From Firmicutes bacterium UBA4874 (GTDB taxonomy: Bacteria > Bacillota > Clostridia > Caldicoprobacterales > DTU083), in assembly GCA_002399435.1 (NCBI GenBank), contig DHDO01000071.1, positions 37,629 to 101,628 of the forward strand: DNA of 64,000 bases, written 5' to 3'. Positions within the stretch are counted from its first letter, which is position 1. Each line of letters opens with the position of its first letter. Made by a program: the position numbers and the translations under genes. This document shows positions 9,572 through 17,368 of the stretch, piece by piece. The notes beneath the pieces were generated by a model that was not told where the DNA came from, did not search any database, and saw nothing but the letters and a program-made list of their open reading frames with translations.

Positions 9572-10467
9572 TTTGATTCTCCTCCCGTTCCATCGTATTG
9601 AAAGTGGCGTTCCAAAATATCCATGGTACTCTGACAGATTACCCGTGCGGCACTTCTGGGTGCAACAAGTCCCGGCAGGCCGGGATTCTGCGTGGCATGG
9701 ATTCCCAGGTCCTCCGCCGCTTCAAAATCCACTCCTCCGGGATGCGATGCCAGATCGATAATCCTGCATTCCGGGCTGAGTTTGCCAAGCCTGGAACGAT
9801 CCAGCAATATAGCCGGTACCGTATTGAAAATGATATCCTGCGTTCCCAGTATATCATCCAGTCTGTCAAGAGACACCGCCTGACATCCACTTTCCTCAAT
9901 CCACGCAATATCCCCGCTGCTTCGTGCCTCCACCGCAACATGGGATCCGATTCCAAGCAGCATGCGGGAAAGGACCTTTCCGATTCGTCCATACCCCAAA
10001 ATCAGCACATTTGCCTGATGAAGTGTAATATCGGTTTGTTCCATGGCCCTCTGAATGGCACCTTCTGCAGTCGGAATGGCATTCCGGACGGAAAAGGATT
10101 CTTCCTTCAGAATGTCATAACAAGAGAATGGATACGAACCCGCAATCTCAGAAAATGCCTTGTCTTCTTTTCCAAAAATGATCACTGTACCCGGCTTCAG
10201 ATTCTGAAGCAGAGACAAAAGCGCTACCTCCGGATAAGAATCCGGGATATGAATTTTCCCCGCTTTTCCATATGGGACAGGAAGCATGAGCACGTTGCAG
10301 TCCAACAATTCCGGATCCAGTGTTTTAAAAATACGAACGTTTTTTTCATGAGGAATATCGTTCCATCCATAGACATTGATGGGGAAGCCGTCCTGTGCCA
10401 GTATGGAAACAGCTAGTTTCTGACGATCGTCTCCTCCAAGAAAGGTAAATTTTAATTCCTGCTTCAT
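9562..10467 (-). CDS. dpaA: Dipicolinate synthase subunit A
   Basis: DpaA (SpoVFA) is the dehydrogenase-like subunit of dipicolinate synthase. The protein begins MKQELKFTFLGGDDRQ, with an N-terminal dinucleotide-fold region, and has a second Rossmann motif VLILGYGRIGKVLSRMLLGIG near residue 150. About 301 residues is the normal length. The ATG at 10467 has SD AGGGAGG at about 6 bases; the ORF extends to 10494 but that start has no SD. A sequence resembling a sigma-K promoter lies directly upstream, in line with mother-cell expression. Confidence 0.95.
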   Translation of the reverse strand: MKQELKFTFLGGDDRQKLAVSILAQDGFPINVYGWNDIPHEKNVRIFKTLDPELLDCNVLMLPVPYGKAGKIHIPDSYPEVALLSLLQNLKPGTVIIFGKEDKAFSEIAGSYPFSCYDILKEESFSVRNAIPTAEGAIQRAMEQTDITLHQANVLILGYGRIGKVLSRMLLGIGSHVAVEARSSGDIAWIEESGCQAVSLDRLDDILGTQDIIFNTVPAILLDRSRLGKLSPECRIIDLASHPGGVDFEAAEDLGIHATQNPGLPGLVAPRSAARVICQSTMDILERHFQYDGTGGESNCC

Positions 10468-10491
10468 GCTGAAACCTCCCTTTTCTGTTAC

Positions 10492-10519
10492 CATAGTATG
10501 ACGTCTCCAAAATCGATGT
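10492..10519 (-). promoter_or_regulatory. Candidate sigma-K promoter for dpaA-dpaB
   Basis: On the minus strand AC (10518-10519), a 17-base spacer and CATACTATG (10492-10500) resemble the sigma-K consensus AC-N16/17-CATANNNTA, with one mismatch at the last position. The location just before the dpaA SD and the known sigma-K control of spoVF in Bacillus support it. The short leader left to the SD is a caution. Confidence 0.4.
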
Positions 10520-10599
10520 GCATGGCGGCTATGGGAATTATTACCTGTTCACTGAGGGAAATAATGGGATTACTGACAGCTGGCTCCGTTCATAAAACA

Positions 10600-10626
10600 T
10601 AAAAAAAAGAGGTATCCCATACCTCT
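10600..10626 (-). terminator. Intrinsic terminator after the YlxY-like gene
   Basis: On the minus strand AGAGGTAT, a GGG loop and ATACCTCT form a perfect 8-bp stem followed by eight T. It lies 33 bases after the deacetylase stop codon and insulates dpaA from it. Confidence 0.88.
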
Positions 10627-10658
10627 GCTGACAAGCCTTTTTGTTTTGATGAGTGGAA

Positions 10659-11381
10659 TCATCCCTGAATGGCATCGGAAACCGTTCCGATATGATAACC
10701 CAGTCCCTGAAGTTTCTCGATGATTACGGGAAGCACCGCGACGGTATCTGCTGTGGGGTGCATCAGAATCAAAGCGCCATTATGGGGATTTTTCATTACC
10801 CGCTGCAGGATCTTTTCTTTTCCGTCCCTTTTCCAGTCAATGGTATCAATGCTCCACATTATCGTCCGATAACCAAGGGAATCTGCAGCCTGCAGGGTCG
10901 TATCGTTGAATTCTCCATAAGGAGGGGCAAACAGCGTGGTTTTGATGCCAGTTTCCGCTTCAATCACCTTTTCCGTATCCAGGATTTCTTTCCGGTTCCC
11001 ATCCAGGTTCAGATTATTGTGATGCTGGTGACTGTAACCGTGATTTCCAATCTCATGCCCTTCCTTTGCAAACCGATTCATCAGATCCGGATTGCTTTTA
11101 GCCCATTCCCCTCCGATAAAAAAGGTAATGTGGATGTTCTTTTCCTTCAGAACATCAAGCATCGGCTCAATATATTCCGTACCCCAGACCACATTGCATT
11201 CCAGTGCAATATTCTGCTTGCTTTCCTCTCCCTGGTAGATCGCCGTATTCTTCGTTGGATTCAGGACAGCCCCGGCGTCTCCTGAACGGAGAAACAGCCA
11301 TACGAGCAAAAGGATTACCAGAACAACGAGCACAAAAAGAATGACTTTTCTCCTGCGAAAGGAAAGAAAAAATACCTTCAC
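10659..11381 (-). CDS. ylxY: Polysaccharide deacetylase family protein (YlxY/PdaB-like)
   Basis: The protein has a short cytoplasmic tail, one N-terminal membrane span (VILFVLVVLVILLLVWLF) and an extracellular NodB-type deacetylase domain with ALECNVVWG, the NHGYSHQHHN metal motif and FAPPYGEFN. In the first motif the usual TFDDG aspartates are replaced (ALECNVVWGTEY), a change also seen in YlxY-type members, so catalytic activity is doubtful. Position directly after pnp matches ylxY of Bacillus, where it is sporulation-linked. I chose the GTG at 11381 (SD GGGAGG at 8 bases) over the in-frame GTG at 11390, which abuts the SD. Confidence 0.85.
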   Translation of the reverse strand: MKVFFLSFRRRKVILFVLVVLVILLLVWLFLRSGDAGAVLNPTKNTAIYQGEESKQNIALECNVVWGTEYIEPMLDVLKEKNIHITFFIGGEWAKSNPDLMNRFAKEGHEIGNHGYSHQHHNNLNLDGNRKEILDTEKVIEAETGIKTTLFAPPYGEFNDTTLQAADSLGYRTIMWSIDTIDWKRDGKEKILQRVMKNPHNGALILMHPTADTVAVLPVIIEKLQGLGYHIGTVSDAIQG

Positions 11382-11446
11382 CTGTTCCACCTCCCATATC
11401 TTTTCGTCTACTTGTATTGATATTCATTCGATAAAAAGATATGAGC

Positions 11447-11483
11447 AAAAAAGAAAACATAAACTTAAAAAAGTTTATGTTTT
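11447..11483 (-). terminator. Intrinsic terminator after pnp
   Basis: A perfect 13-bp stem (arms AAAACATAAACTT and its complement) with a 4-base loop lies 4 bases after the pnp stop codon and is followed on the minus strand by T-rich sequence including six consecutive T. It ends the pnp transcript. Confidence 0.9.
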
Positions 11484-11487
11484 CCTC

Positions 11488-13650
11488 TTAACGGTCTTCG
11501 TTTTGATGATGATTGCCGGGCCTTTTCCCGGAACCTTCCTGCCGCGGCCGATCGGATTTGGGCGGAGGTGGTATGGTATCCTTATGGGAAAGATTAATGC
11601 GTCCCTGGCTGTCAATCTCAATGACCTTGACGGTTAATTCATCCCCTACCTTGACAACATCCTCGACTTTGTCCACTCTGTTATGAGCCAGTTTGGATAT
11701 GTGAACCAGGCCCTCCTTGCCCGGAAGGATCTCCACAAACGCACCAAAATTCATGATTCGCTTGACCTTTCCGGTATAAACTTCTCCGACTTCCACGTCC
11801 TTTGTAATGTTTTCCACAATTTTCAGCGCTTTTTCCGCTGCAGCCGAATCAGGAGAAGAAATATAGACATGTCCGTCCTCTTCAATATCAATCTTGACCC
11901 CGGTCTCTGCAATGATCTTGTTGATGACCTTGCCGCCTGCACCAATTACATCACGGATTTTATCGATGGGAATCGTTGTCTGAATGATCTTGGGGGCATA
12001 AGGTGACAGAGACTTCCTTGGTTCGGGTAAAACCTGCAACATGGAATTCAGAATAAACAGCCTGCCTTCCTTTGCCTGAGCCAGTGCCTGCTCCAGGATT
12101 TCACGGCTGATCCCCTTGACCTTGATATCCATTTGAATGGCCGTAATACCTTTGGCCGTTCCGGCAACCTTGAAATCCATGTCTCCCATGAAATCTTCCA
12201 GACCCTGAATGTCCGTCAATATGACCACTTTACCGGTTTCCTCATCCTGGATCAGCCCCATGGCAACTCCGGCAACCGGTGCCTGAATGGGTACGCCGGC
12301 ATCCATCAGCGCAAGGGTACTCCCGCAGACGCTGGCCTGGGAAGTGGATCCATTGGAGCTTAAGACCTCAGACACCAGCCGGATGGTATATGGAAATTCG
12401 TCTTCCGAAGGAATCATGGGCTCCAGTGCCCGCTCCGCCAAATGTCCATGTCCAATTTCCCGTCTTCCCGGTGCTCTTGGGCTTCTGGCCTCACCAACGC
12501 TGTATGGCGGGAAATTATAGTGATGGATATAACGCTTGGACTCTTCATCCCAAAGCCCGTCCAGGATCTGTTCATCTCCCAGGGGCCCCAATGTGCATAC
12601 AGTAAGCACCTGAGTCAGTCCACGCTTGAAAAGTCCGGATCCGTGCGTTCTGGGCAGCAGCCCGACCTCAGAGGACAGGGGGCGTACTTCGTTCATGGCC
12701 CGTCCGTCCGGACGGATGCCATCCTTTAAAATGCGTCTTCTTACGACTTCTTTGGAAATATCATGGATCACATCGTCGATTTGTCCACTGCATTCCGGGA
12801 AAACATCCGCGAAATGATTCCGGACATCATCCGTTACCGCGTCCATCTTTTTATCACGTGTCTGCTTGTCCATTTCGCTTATGGCGGTGGTAACTTTCCC
12901 CGTGGCGTATTCCCGTACCTCCCGATCCAGGTCTTCTGCAGGAAGAAATGAGATATAATCCATTTTGGGCAATCCTGCTTCCCGAACGATATCCTCCTGA
13001 AAGGCAACCAGTTCCCGGATATATTTATGGCCAAAGAGAATGGCCTCGAGCATTTCGGATTCCGTGACCTCACTGGCTCCGGCTTCCACCATCATAATGG
13101 CATCGCCGGTACCGGATACGGTAAGATCCAGCCTGCTTTTTTGCCTCTGCTCACTGTTGGGATTGATCACATATTCTCCATCCACCATTCCTATGGAAAC
13201 GGACCCGGTTGGTCCGGCAAATGGAATATCGGATATGCTCAGAGCAACAGAAGAACCAATCATTGCAAAAATCTCCGGCGGATACTCCGGATCAATGGAC
13301 AATGGCGTCGCAACAACCACCACATCATTCCGAAATCCCTTTGGAAACAAGGGCCGGATCGGTCGATCAATCAGCCTGGAAGTCAAAATGGCTTTTTCAG
13401 TCGGCCTGCCTTCTCTCTTGATAAAACCGCCCGGAATTCTGCCTACTGCATACATCTTTTCTTCAAAATCCACACTGAGTGGGAAAAAATCGATGTCGTC
13501 CCGGGGGGTGTCCGATGCCGTGACCGTGACCAGGACCACGGTATCGCCGTATCGTACAATACACGCTCCATTGGCCTGTTCGGCCACTTTTCCAATTTCC
13601 ACCGTTAAGGGTCGGCCGGCCAGATCTGTTTTGTAAATTTTATGTTCCAA
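11488..13650 (-). CDS. pnp: Polyribonucleotide nucleotidyltransferase (PNPase)
   Basis: PNPase degrades RNA 3' to 5' by phosphorolysis and takes part in the degradosome. The protein has two RNase PH domains (residues about 1-140 and 300-520) joined by a helical domain, the [13 protein letters not shown] region, and an S1 domain ([22 protein letters not shown]). The last 20 residues are polar. The start is TTG at 13650 with AAGGAGG 7 bases upstream; the ATG at 13668 overlaps that SD and is not the start. It follows rpsO, the conserved order, with a structured leader in between. Confidence 0.97.
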   Translation of the reverse strand: MEHKIYKTDLAGRPLTVEIGKVAEQANGACIVRYGDTVVLVTVTASDTPRDDIDFFPLSVDFEEKMYAVGRIPGGFIKREGRPTEKAILTSRLIDRPIRPLFPKGFRNDVVVVATPLSIDPEYPPEIFAMIGSSVALSISDIPFAGPTGSVSIGMVDGEYVINPNSEQRQKSRLDLTVSGTGDAIMMVEAGASEVTESEMLEAILFGHKYIRELVAFQEDIVREAGLPKMDYISFLPAEDLDREVREYATGKVTTAISEMDKQTRDKKMDAVTDDVRNHFADVFPECSGQIDDVIHDISKEVVRRRILKDGIRPDGRAMNEVRPLSSEVGLLPRTHGSGLFKRGLTQVLTVCTLGPLGDEQILDGLWDEESKRYIHHYNFPPYSVGEARSPRAPGRREIGHGHLAERALEPMIPSEDEFPYTIRLVSEVLSSNGSTSQASVCGSTLALMDAGVPIQAPVAGVAMGLIQDEETGKVVILTDIQGLEDFMGDMDFKVAGTAKGITAIQMDIKVKGISREILEQALAQAKEGRLFILNSMLQVLPEPRKSLSPYAPKIIQTTIPIDKIRDVIGAGGKVINKIIAETGVKIDIEEDGHVYISSPDSAAAEKALKIVENITKDVEVGEVYTGKVKRIMNFGAFVEILPGKEGLVHISKLAHNRVDKVEDVVKVGDELTVKVIEIDSQGRINLSHKDTIPPPPKSDRPRQEGSGKRPGNHHQNEDR

Positions 13651-13675
13651 ATCGCGACCTCCTTTCATATCACTT

Positions 13676-13757
13676 CCGCATCCTATTGATACGATGCGGT
13701 ACCTGTATTATTTCCACGGCCTGTGTTATTAGTCCTATGGCATACAAAATACAGGTA
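13676..13757 (-). promoter_or_regulatory. Structured leader of pnp
   Basis: Two nested features lie between rpsO and pnp. A proximal hairpin pairs CCGCATC with GATGCGG (13676-13699). A perfect 10-bp long-range pairing joins TACCTGTATT (13700-13709) with AATACAGGTA (13748-13757). E. coli pnp is autoregulated through a leader hairpin cut by RNase III; a similar role here is inference. Confidence 0.5.
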
Positions 13758-13806
13758 AGTCTGTACATCCTGCAAGCAAAATAAGAGAGCGGAAACTCCG
13801 CCCCCG

Positions 13807-14070
13807 CTATTTTCTCAAATTTAATTCCCCGATGATTTTTCTATAACGATTGATATCTTTCTTCACCAGATAATTCAAAAATCCTCTTCTGCGCCCAACC
13901 ATCATCAACAATCCTCTTCTGGAGTGATGATCCTTTTTGTGCACCTTGAGATGCTCGTTTAAATGGTTGATCCGCTCTGTCAGAAGAGCAATCTGCACTT
14001 CGGCGGAACCGGTATCCCCATCATGGAGCTGATAAGTTTCGATGATCTCTTGCTTTCTTTTCTGATCCAT
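13807..14070 (-). CDS. rpsO: 30S ribosomal protein S15
   Basis: S15 binds 16S rRNA early in small-subunit assembly. The 87-residue protein begins [20 protein letters not shown] and contains the signature [19 protein letters not shown], then [10 protein letters not shown]. The true start is the ATG at 14070 with SD GAGGAGG; the frame is open to 14163 but that extension is leader. It has its own promoter overlapping the ribF stop codon. S15 often represses its own mRNA by binding the leader, and the 100-base leader here has room for such a site. Confidence 0.97.
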   Translation of the reverse strand: MDQKRKQEIIETYQLHDGDTGSAEVQIALLTERINHLNEHLKVHKKDHHSRRGLLMMVGRRRGFLNYLVKKDINRYRKIIGELNLRK

Positions 14071-14170
14071 GAATTTCACCTCCTCATCCTTTATCCCCAT
14101 AATCCCAGTAACCCGTCGGAGATTCGAAGAACCGGGAAAATGGTTTGTTGGCCCATAGGCCACAAAACCT

Positions 14171-14199
14171 ATTTTAGCATAACCAGTTGGAAATGTAAA
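14171..14199 (-). promoter_or_regulatory. rpsO promoter inside the ribF 3' end
   Basis: On the minus strand a -35 TTTACA (14194-14199), a 17-base spacer and an extended -10 TGCTAAAAT (TAAAAT at 14171-14176) overlap the ribF stop codon. This separates rpsO from the infB-ribF transcript. Confidence 0.65.
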
Positions 14200-15112
14200 T
14201 CAACTTTTTGACATTTTTTACGTCCTGCTTCATCTGCTTTGTCAAATCCGAAACACGTTCAAATTTCATTTCCTCACGCAGACGGGTAAGAAAGAAAATA
14301 CTCATAGTCTGTCCATACAAATCACCATCGAAGTTCGGAAGGTAAGTTTCAATGCTCAGCCCTTTCGCTGAAAAGGTGGGGTTTCGTCCTACATTGGTCA
14401 TTCCCCAGAACATTTTCCCATTCAAACGGCATTTCGCCAGATAAACTCCGGATTTTGGAAGAACCTTCCGATTGGAAAACTGAAGGTTTGCAGTGGGAAA
14501 GCCCATTTCCCTTCCCCTTCCATATCCATGAATCACCTTTCCTCTGATACAATATGGCCTGGTCATCATTTTTGCAGCTTCCTCCACTTTCCCTTCTGAA
14601 AGGAAGCTTCGAATCAGGGTGCTGCTTACCACCTTGTCTTCAAATCGTACAGGAGGAACACAGATCAAATCCCAGCCTTTCTCTTTCGATTCCTTCTCCA
14701 GAAAGGCCTTGTCCCCGGTTCCCTGATATCCAAAATGAAAATTAAATCCGACGACAATGGCTTTGATATGATATCTTTCATACAATTGATCCATAAAAAT
14801 GCGTGGTGTTTGATGCAGAAAAGCATGGTCAAAAGAATTCAGTACCAAAATATCAATTCCCAGTCTGGAAAATTCCTTTATTTTTTCACTCAGAAGCATA
14901 ATCTGGGAGGGAGCCTTTTCTGGCTCCAAAACCTGAAGTGGATGAGTCAAAAAGGTATAGACAATGGTTTGACAACCATACCGTTGTTTTTGCTTTTTCA
15001 GTTCTTCAATCAGTTGAAGATGTCCCTGGTGAATGCCGTCAAAAGTACCAAGTGCAATCGTGCAGGGCTGGCTTATCCTGTTATTTTTGTCATAATTAAA
15101 AACTACCCTCAT
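14174..15112 (-). CDS. ribF: Bifunctional riboflavin kinase / FAD synthetase
   Basis: RibF phosphorylates riboflavin to FMN and adenylates FMN to FAD. The N-terminal nucleotidyltransferase domain carries [10 protein letters not shown] (about residues 20-29) and [11 protein letters not shown]; the C-terminal riboflavin kinase domain carries [16 protein letters not shown] chose the ATG at 15112, giving [10 protein letters not shown] and 312 residues; the GTG at 15133 would read into the truB 3' end. It starts 7 bases after the truB stop codon, and truB-ribF is a conserved pair. The riboflavin importer gene ribU lies at 60.6 kb. Confidence 0.96.
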   Translation of the reverse strand: MRVVFNYDKNNRISQPCTIALGTFDGIHQGHLQLIEELKKQKQRYGCQTIVYTFLTHPLQVLEPEKAPSQIMLLSEKIKEFSRLGIDILVLNSFDHAFLHQTPRIFMDQLYERYHIKAIVVGFNFHFGYQGTGDKAFLEKESKEKGWDLICVPPVRFEDKVVSSTLIRSFLSEGKVEEAAKMMTRPYCIRGKVIHGYGRGREMGFPTANLQFSNRKVLPKSGVYLAKCRLNGKMFWGMTNVGRNPTFSAKGLSIETYLPNFDGDLYGQTMSIFFLTRLREEMKFERVSDLTKQMKQDVKNVKKLIYISNWLC

Positions 15113-15119
15113 AATCTCC

Positions 15120-16025
15120 TCACAAAAGAACACTCTTCATTCCTATGAACTCATTATTGCCGCTTGACTTACAGTATCCGATTCCCATAAAAGTCTTTCC
15201 ACAGAAGATGCGGCAAGGTCTTCCGGGAACAATGCCATCCATGGCTCTTTGAAGGAATTCCACGCCAACAGAATTCCCATGGCGGATCTTTTCATAGCTT
15301 TCCTCCTTCAGAAAAATGGCTGGCAGAATCGGATCCAGAACTTTCTCCATTGGCTGGATCAGCCGGAACAAATACCCCTGCTTCATGGCCAGCAAAATTT
15401 CATCCAGGGAGCTGGATTCCTGAATAAAAAACGGTCCGGTTCCCGTTCGGATCAGAAAGCTCATCACCGCACCGCATCCAAGATCGTTGCCGATATCCCT
15501 GCACAATGCACGGATATATGTGCCTTTGGAACAGGAGACCTCAAATTGTATGGAATCAGGTGGATGAAAGGAAAGCAACCGGATTTGTTGAATCCGTATT
15601 CTCCTTGGGGGAACCTCCAGCGTAACGCCTTGTCTGGCCAGCTGATAAAGCTTTTTTCCTCCCATTTTGATGGCGGAATGCATGGGTGGGACCTGATCGG
15701 ACTCACCCAGATAGGACATCATGGATTCCATGATCTGTTTTTCTTCGGGAAATTGATCTGTTCTCGCAGTCACTTTTCCGGTCAGATCGGAAGTATCCGT
15801 CTGAATGCCCAGTTTCATACCGCAACGATATACTTTGTCCTGGTGCATGAGATAATCGGATATTCTGGTTGCCTTTCCCAGACATATGGGCAAAACGCCG
15901 GCCGCTTCCGGGTCCAGGGTTCCGGTATGACCGACTTTCCGGACTCCAAGCTTTGCTCTCAGGTAAACCACAACATCACTGGATGTCATTCCGGGAGGCT
16001 TCAGGACGTTGATTACACCATTCAA
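15120..16025 (-). CDS. truB: tRNA pseudouridine(55) synthase TruB
   Basis: TruB makes the universal pseudouridine 55 in the T-loop of tRNAs. The 301-residue protein begins MNGVINVLKPPGMTSSDVV and has the catalytic GHTGTLDPEAAGVLPICLG motif with the nucleophilic Asp near residue 39, then KVYRCGMKLGIQTDTSDLTG. The C-terminal region resembles the PUA-like extension. It begins 3 bases after nrnA ends, within the rimP-to-ribF operon. Confidence 0.96.
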   Translation of the reverse strand: MNGVINVLKPPGMTSSDVVVYLRAKLGVRKVGHTGTLDPEAAGVLPICLGKATRISDYLMHQDKVYRCGMKLGIQTDTSDLTGKVTARTDQFPEEKQIMESMMSYLGESDQVPPMHSAIKMGGKKLYQLARQGVTLEVPPRRIRIQQIRLLSFHPPDSIQFEVSCSKGTYIRALCRDIGNDLGCGAVMSFLIRTGTGPFFIQESSSLDEILLAMKQGYLFRLIQPMEKVLDPILPAIFLKEESYEKIRHGNSVGVEFLQRAMDGIVPGRPCRIFCGKTFMGIGYCKSSGNNEFIGMKSVLL

Positions 16026-16028
16026 TCC

Positions 16029-17012
16029 TTATACCAACTCCTTGTATCGGGTATGAAATTCAGCAAGTATTTCATCTCTTGCCACGGTCAGGCTTGCTGC
16101 AATATTGGCCCCGGAGGCTTTTTTATGACCTCCGCCGCCGAACAGCCCGGCCAGCCTGTTGACATCCATATCTCCTTTGGAACGAAAACTGGCTTTTGTG
16201 GTGCCGTCCGGCATCTCCCGGAGGAAGATGCCCAGCTTCACACCGACTATATTCTTTGCATAGTTTACAATGCTTTCCGTGTCGGAATCCTTTGCCCCGG
16301 CTTCAAGAAGATCTTTCCTGGATATTGTCATCAGGGCAACTTTCCCGTCCTCATAAAGTGCCAGAGAGCCCAGGGCTTTCGATAAAAGACGGATTCGTTC
16401 CACGCGAAAGGACTGATAAAGAAAATCGTTGATTTCCTCCACATTTATGCCGCAATCCACCAGTTCCGCAGCGATACGGTAGGTATCAGAGGTAGTATTA
16501 CTGAAGGAAAACCTGCCGCTGTCCGTACTTATGGCGGTGTAAAGGGCTTCTGCCGCATGCTTCCCAATGGGGCCGGGCATGCGGACAGCAATCCGATAGA
16601 TGATCTCCCCGGTCGCCGATGTTTTTGGATCCACATAATTTGCTTCCGCAAAACAAGCATTACCGGGATGATGATCAATATTCATGGTATGTCTGCTGTT
16701 ATGGAAAGTGGCAGAGCATATCCCCATACGTTCCATGTCGCTGCAGTCCACTGCAATGGCAAGATCATAGGGCTGCCCAATCCTTTCTTCCCCTTTAAAA
16801 TCCGTTAGCCCATACAGAAAGCCCAGAGTCGCCGACGGAGTGTCCTGGCAAAAAAGGGAAACAGATTTTCCTTCTGCCCGCAACATATCTGCCAGGGCAA
16901 GGCAGGACCCTATGGTATCCCCATCCGGCAGAATATGGGCAATCACAGCAATCCTTACGGGTTCTTTCAGGAGGGAAAGAATGGTATCAATCGTCATGTT
17001 CATTTCCCTCAT
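16029..17012 (-). CDS. nrnA: Bifunctional oligoribonuclease / PAP phosphatase NrnA (DHH family)
   Basis: NrnA degrades 2-5 nucleotide RNAs and dephosphorylates 3'-phosphoadenosine 5'-phosphate. The 327-residue DHH-DHHA1 protein has ILPDGDTIGSCLALADML, the metal motif NIDHHPGN near residue 100, and the C-terminal GGGGHKKASGANI loop. The rbfA-nrnA-truB order is typical of Firmicutes. It overlaps the rbfA 3' end. The exact start is unsure: ATG at 17012 follows AAAGGAG by 10 bases, but a second ATG three codons later is also possible. Confidence 0.94.
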   Translation of the reverse strand: MREMNMTIDTILSLLKEPVRIAVIAHILPDGDTIGSCLALADMLRAEGKSVSLFCQDTPSATLGFLYGLTDFKGEERIGQPYDLAIAVDCSDMERMGICSATFHNSRHTMNIDHHPGNACFAEANYVDPKTSATGEIIYRIAVRMPGPIGKHAAEALYTAISTDSGRFSFSNTTSDTYRIAAELVDCGINVEEINDFLYQSFRVERIRLLSKALGSLALYEDGKVALMTISRKDLLEAGAKDSDTESIVNYAKNIVGVKLGIFLREMPDGTTKASFRSKGDMDVNRLAGLFGGGGHKKASGANIAASLTVARDEILAEFHTRYKELV

Positions 17013-17355
17013 CCTGATGAATCTCCTTTATTTTTTTGGATATTTCCACACTGTATTCAATGGACTGGTCAGGTATAAACTGCAGTTCCGGCGTAAACCG
17101 GATATTCAGGCGACTGGCCAGTTCCCTGCGGATAAATCCGGAAGCCTTCTTCAATCCTTTCAGCGTATTTTCCCTGTCTTCCTCCGTACCCATGACGCTG
17201 AAATGAATCCTGGCATAGTGCAGATCACCGGACAGTTCTGTTTTTACGATGGAAAACAGTTTTGAAATCCGCGGATCCTTGACTTCGGTACGAACGATAT
17301 CGCTGACTTCCCTGGTAATTTCCTCTGAAATCCGATTGATCCGATATTGGGCCAT
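16987..17355 (-). CDS. rbfA: 30S ribosome-binding factor RbfA
   Basis: RbfA assists late 30S maturation and cold adaptation by binding near the 5' helix of 16S rRNA. The 122-residue protein begins MAQYRINRISEEITREVSDI and includes VKDPRISKLFSIVKTELSGDL and the conserved FTPELQFIPDQSIEYS with a KH-like fold. It lies 13 bases after infB and overlaps the nrnA start, the standard place. SD AAGGATGATGAAGG. Confidence 0.96.
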   Translation of the reverse strand: MAQYRINRISEEITREVSDIVRTEVKDPRISKLFSIVKTELSGDLHYARIHFSVMGTEEDRENTLKGLKKASGFIRRELASRLNIRFTPELQFIPDQSIEYSVEISKKIKEIHQDEGNEHDD

Positions 17356-17368
17356 CCTTCATCATCCT

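Noticed and set aside
14071-14163. N-terminal extension of S15
   Set aside because: The start at 14070 has a strong SD and matches the family N-terminus; the rest is mRNA leader.
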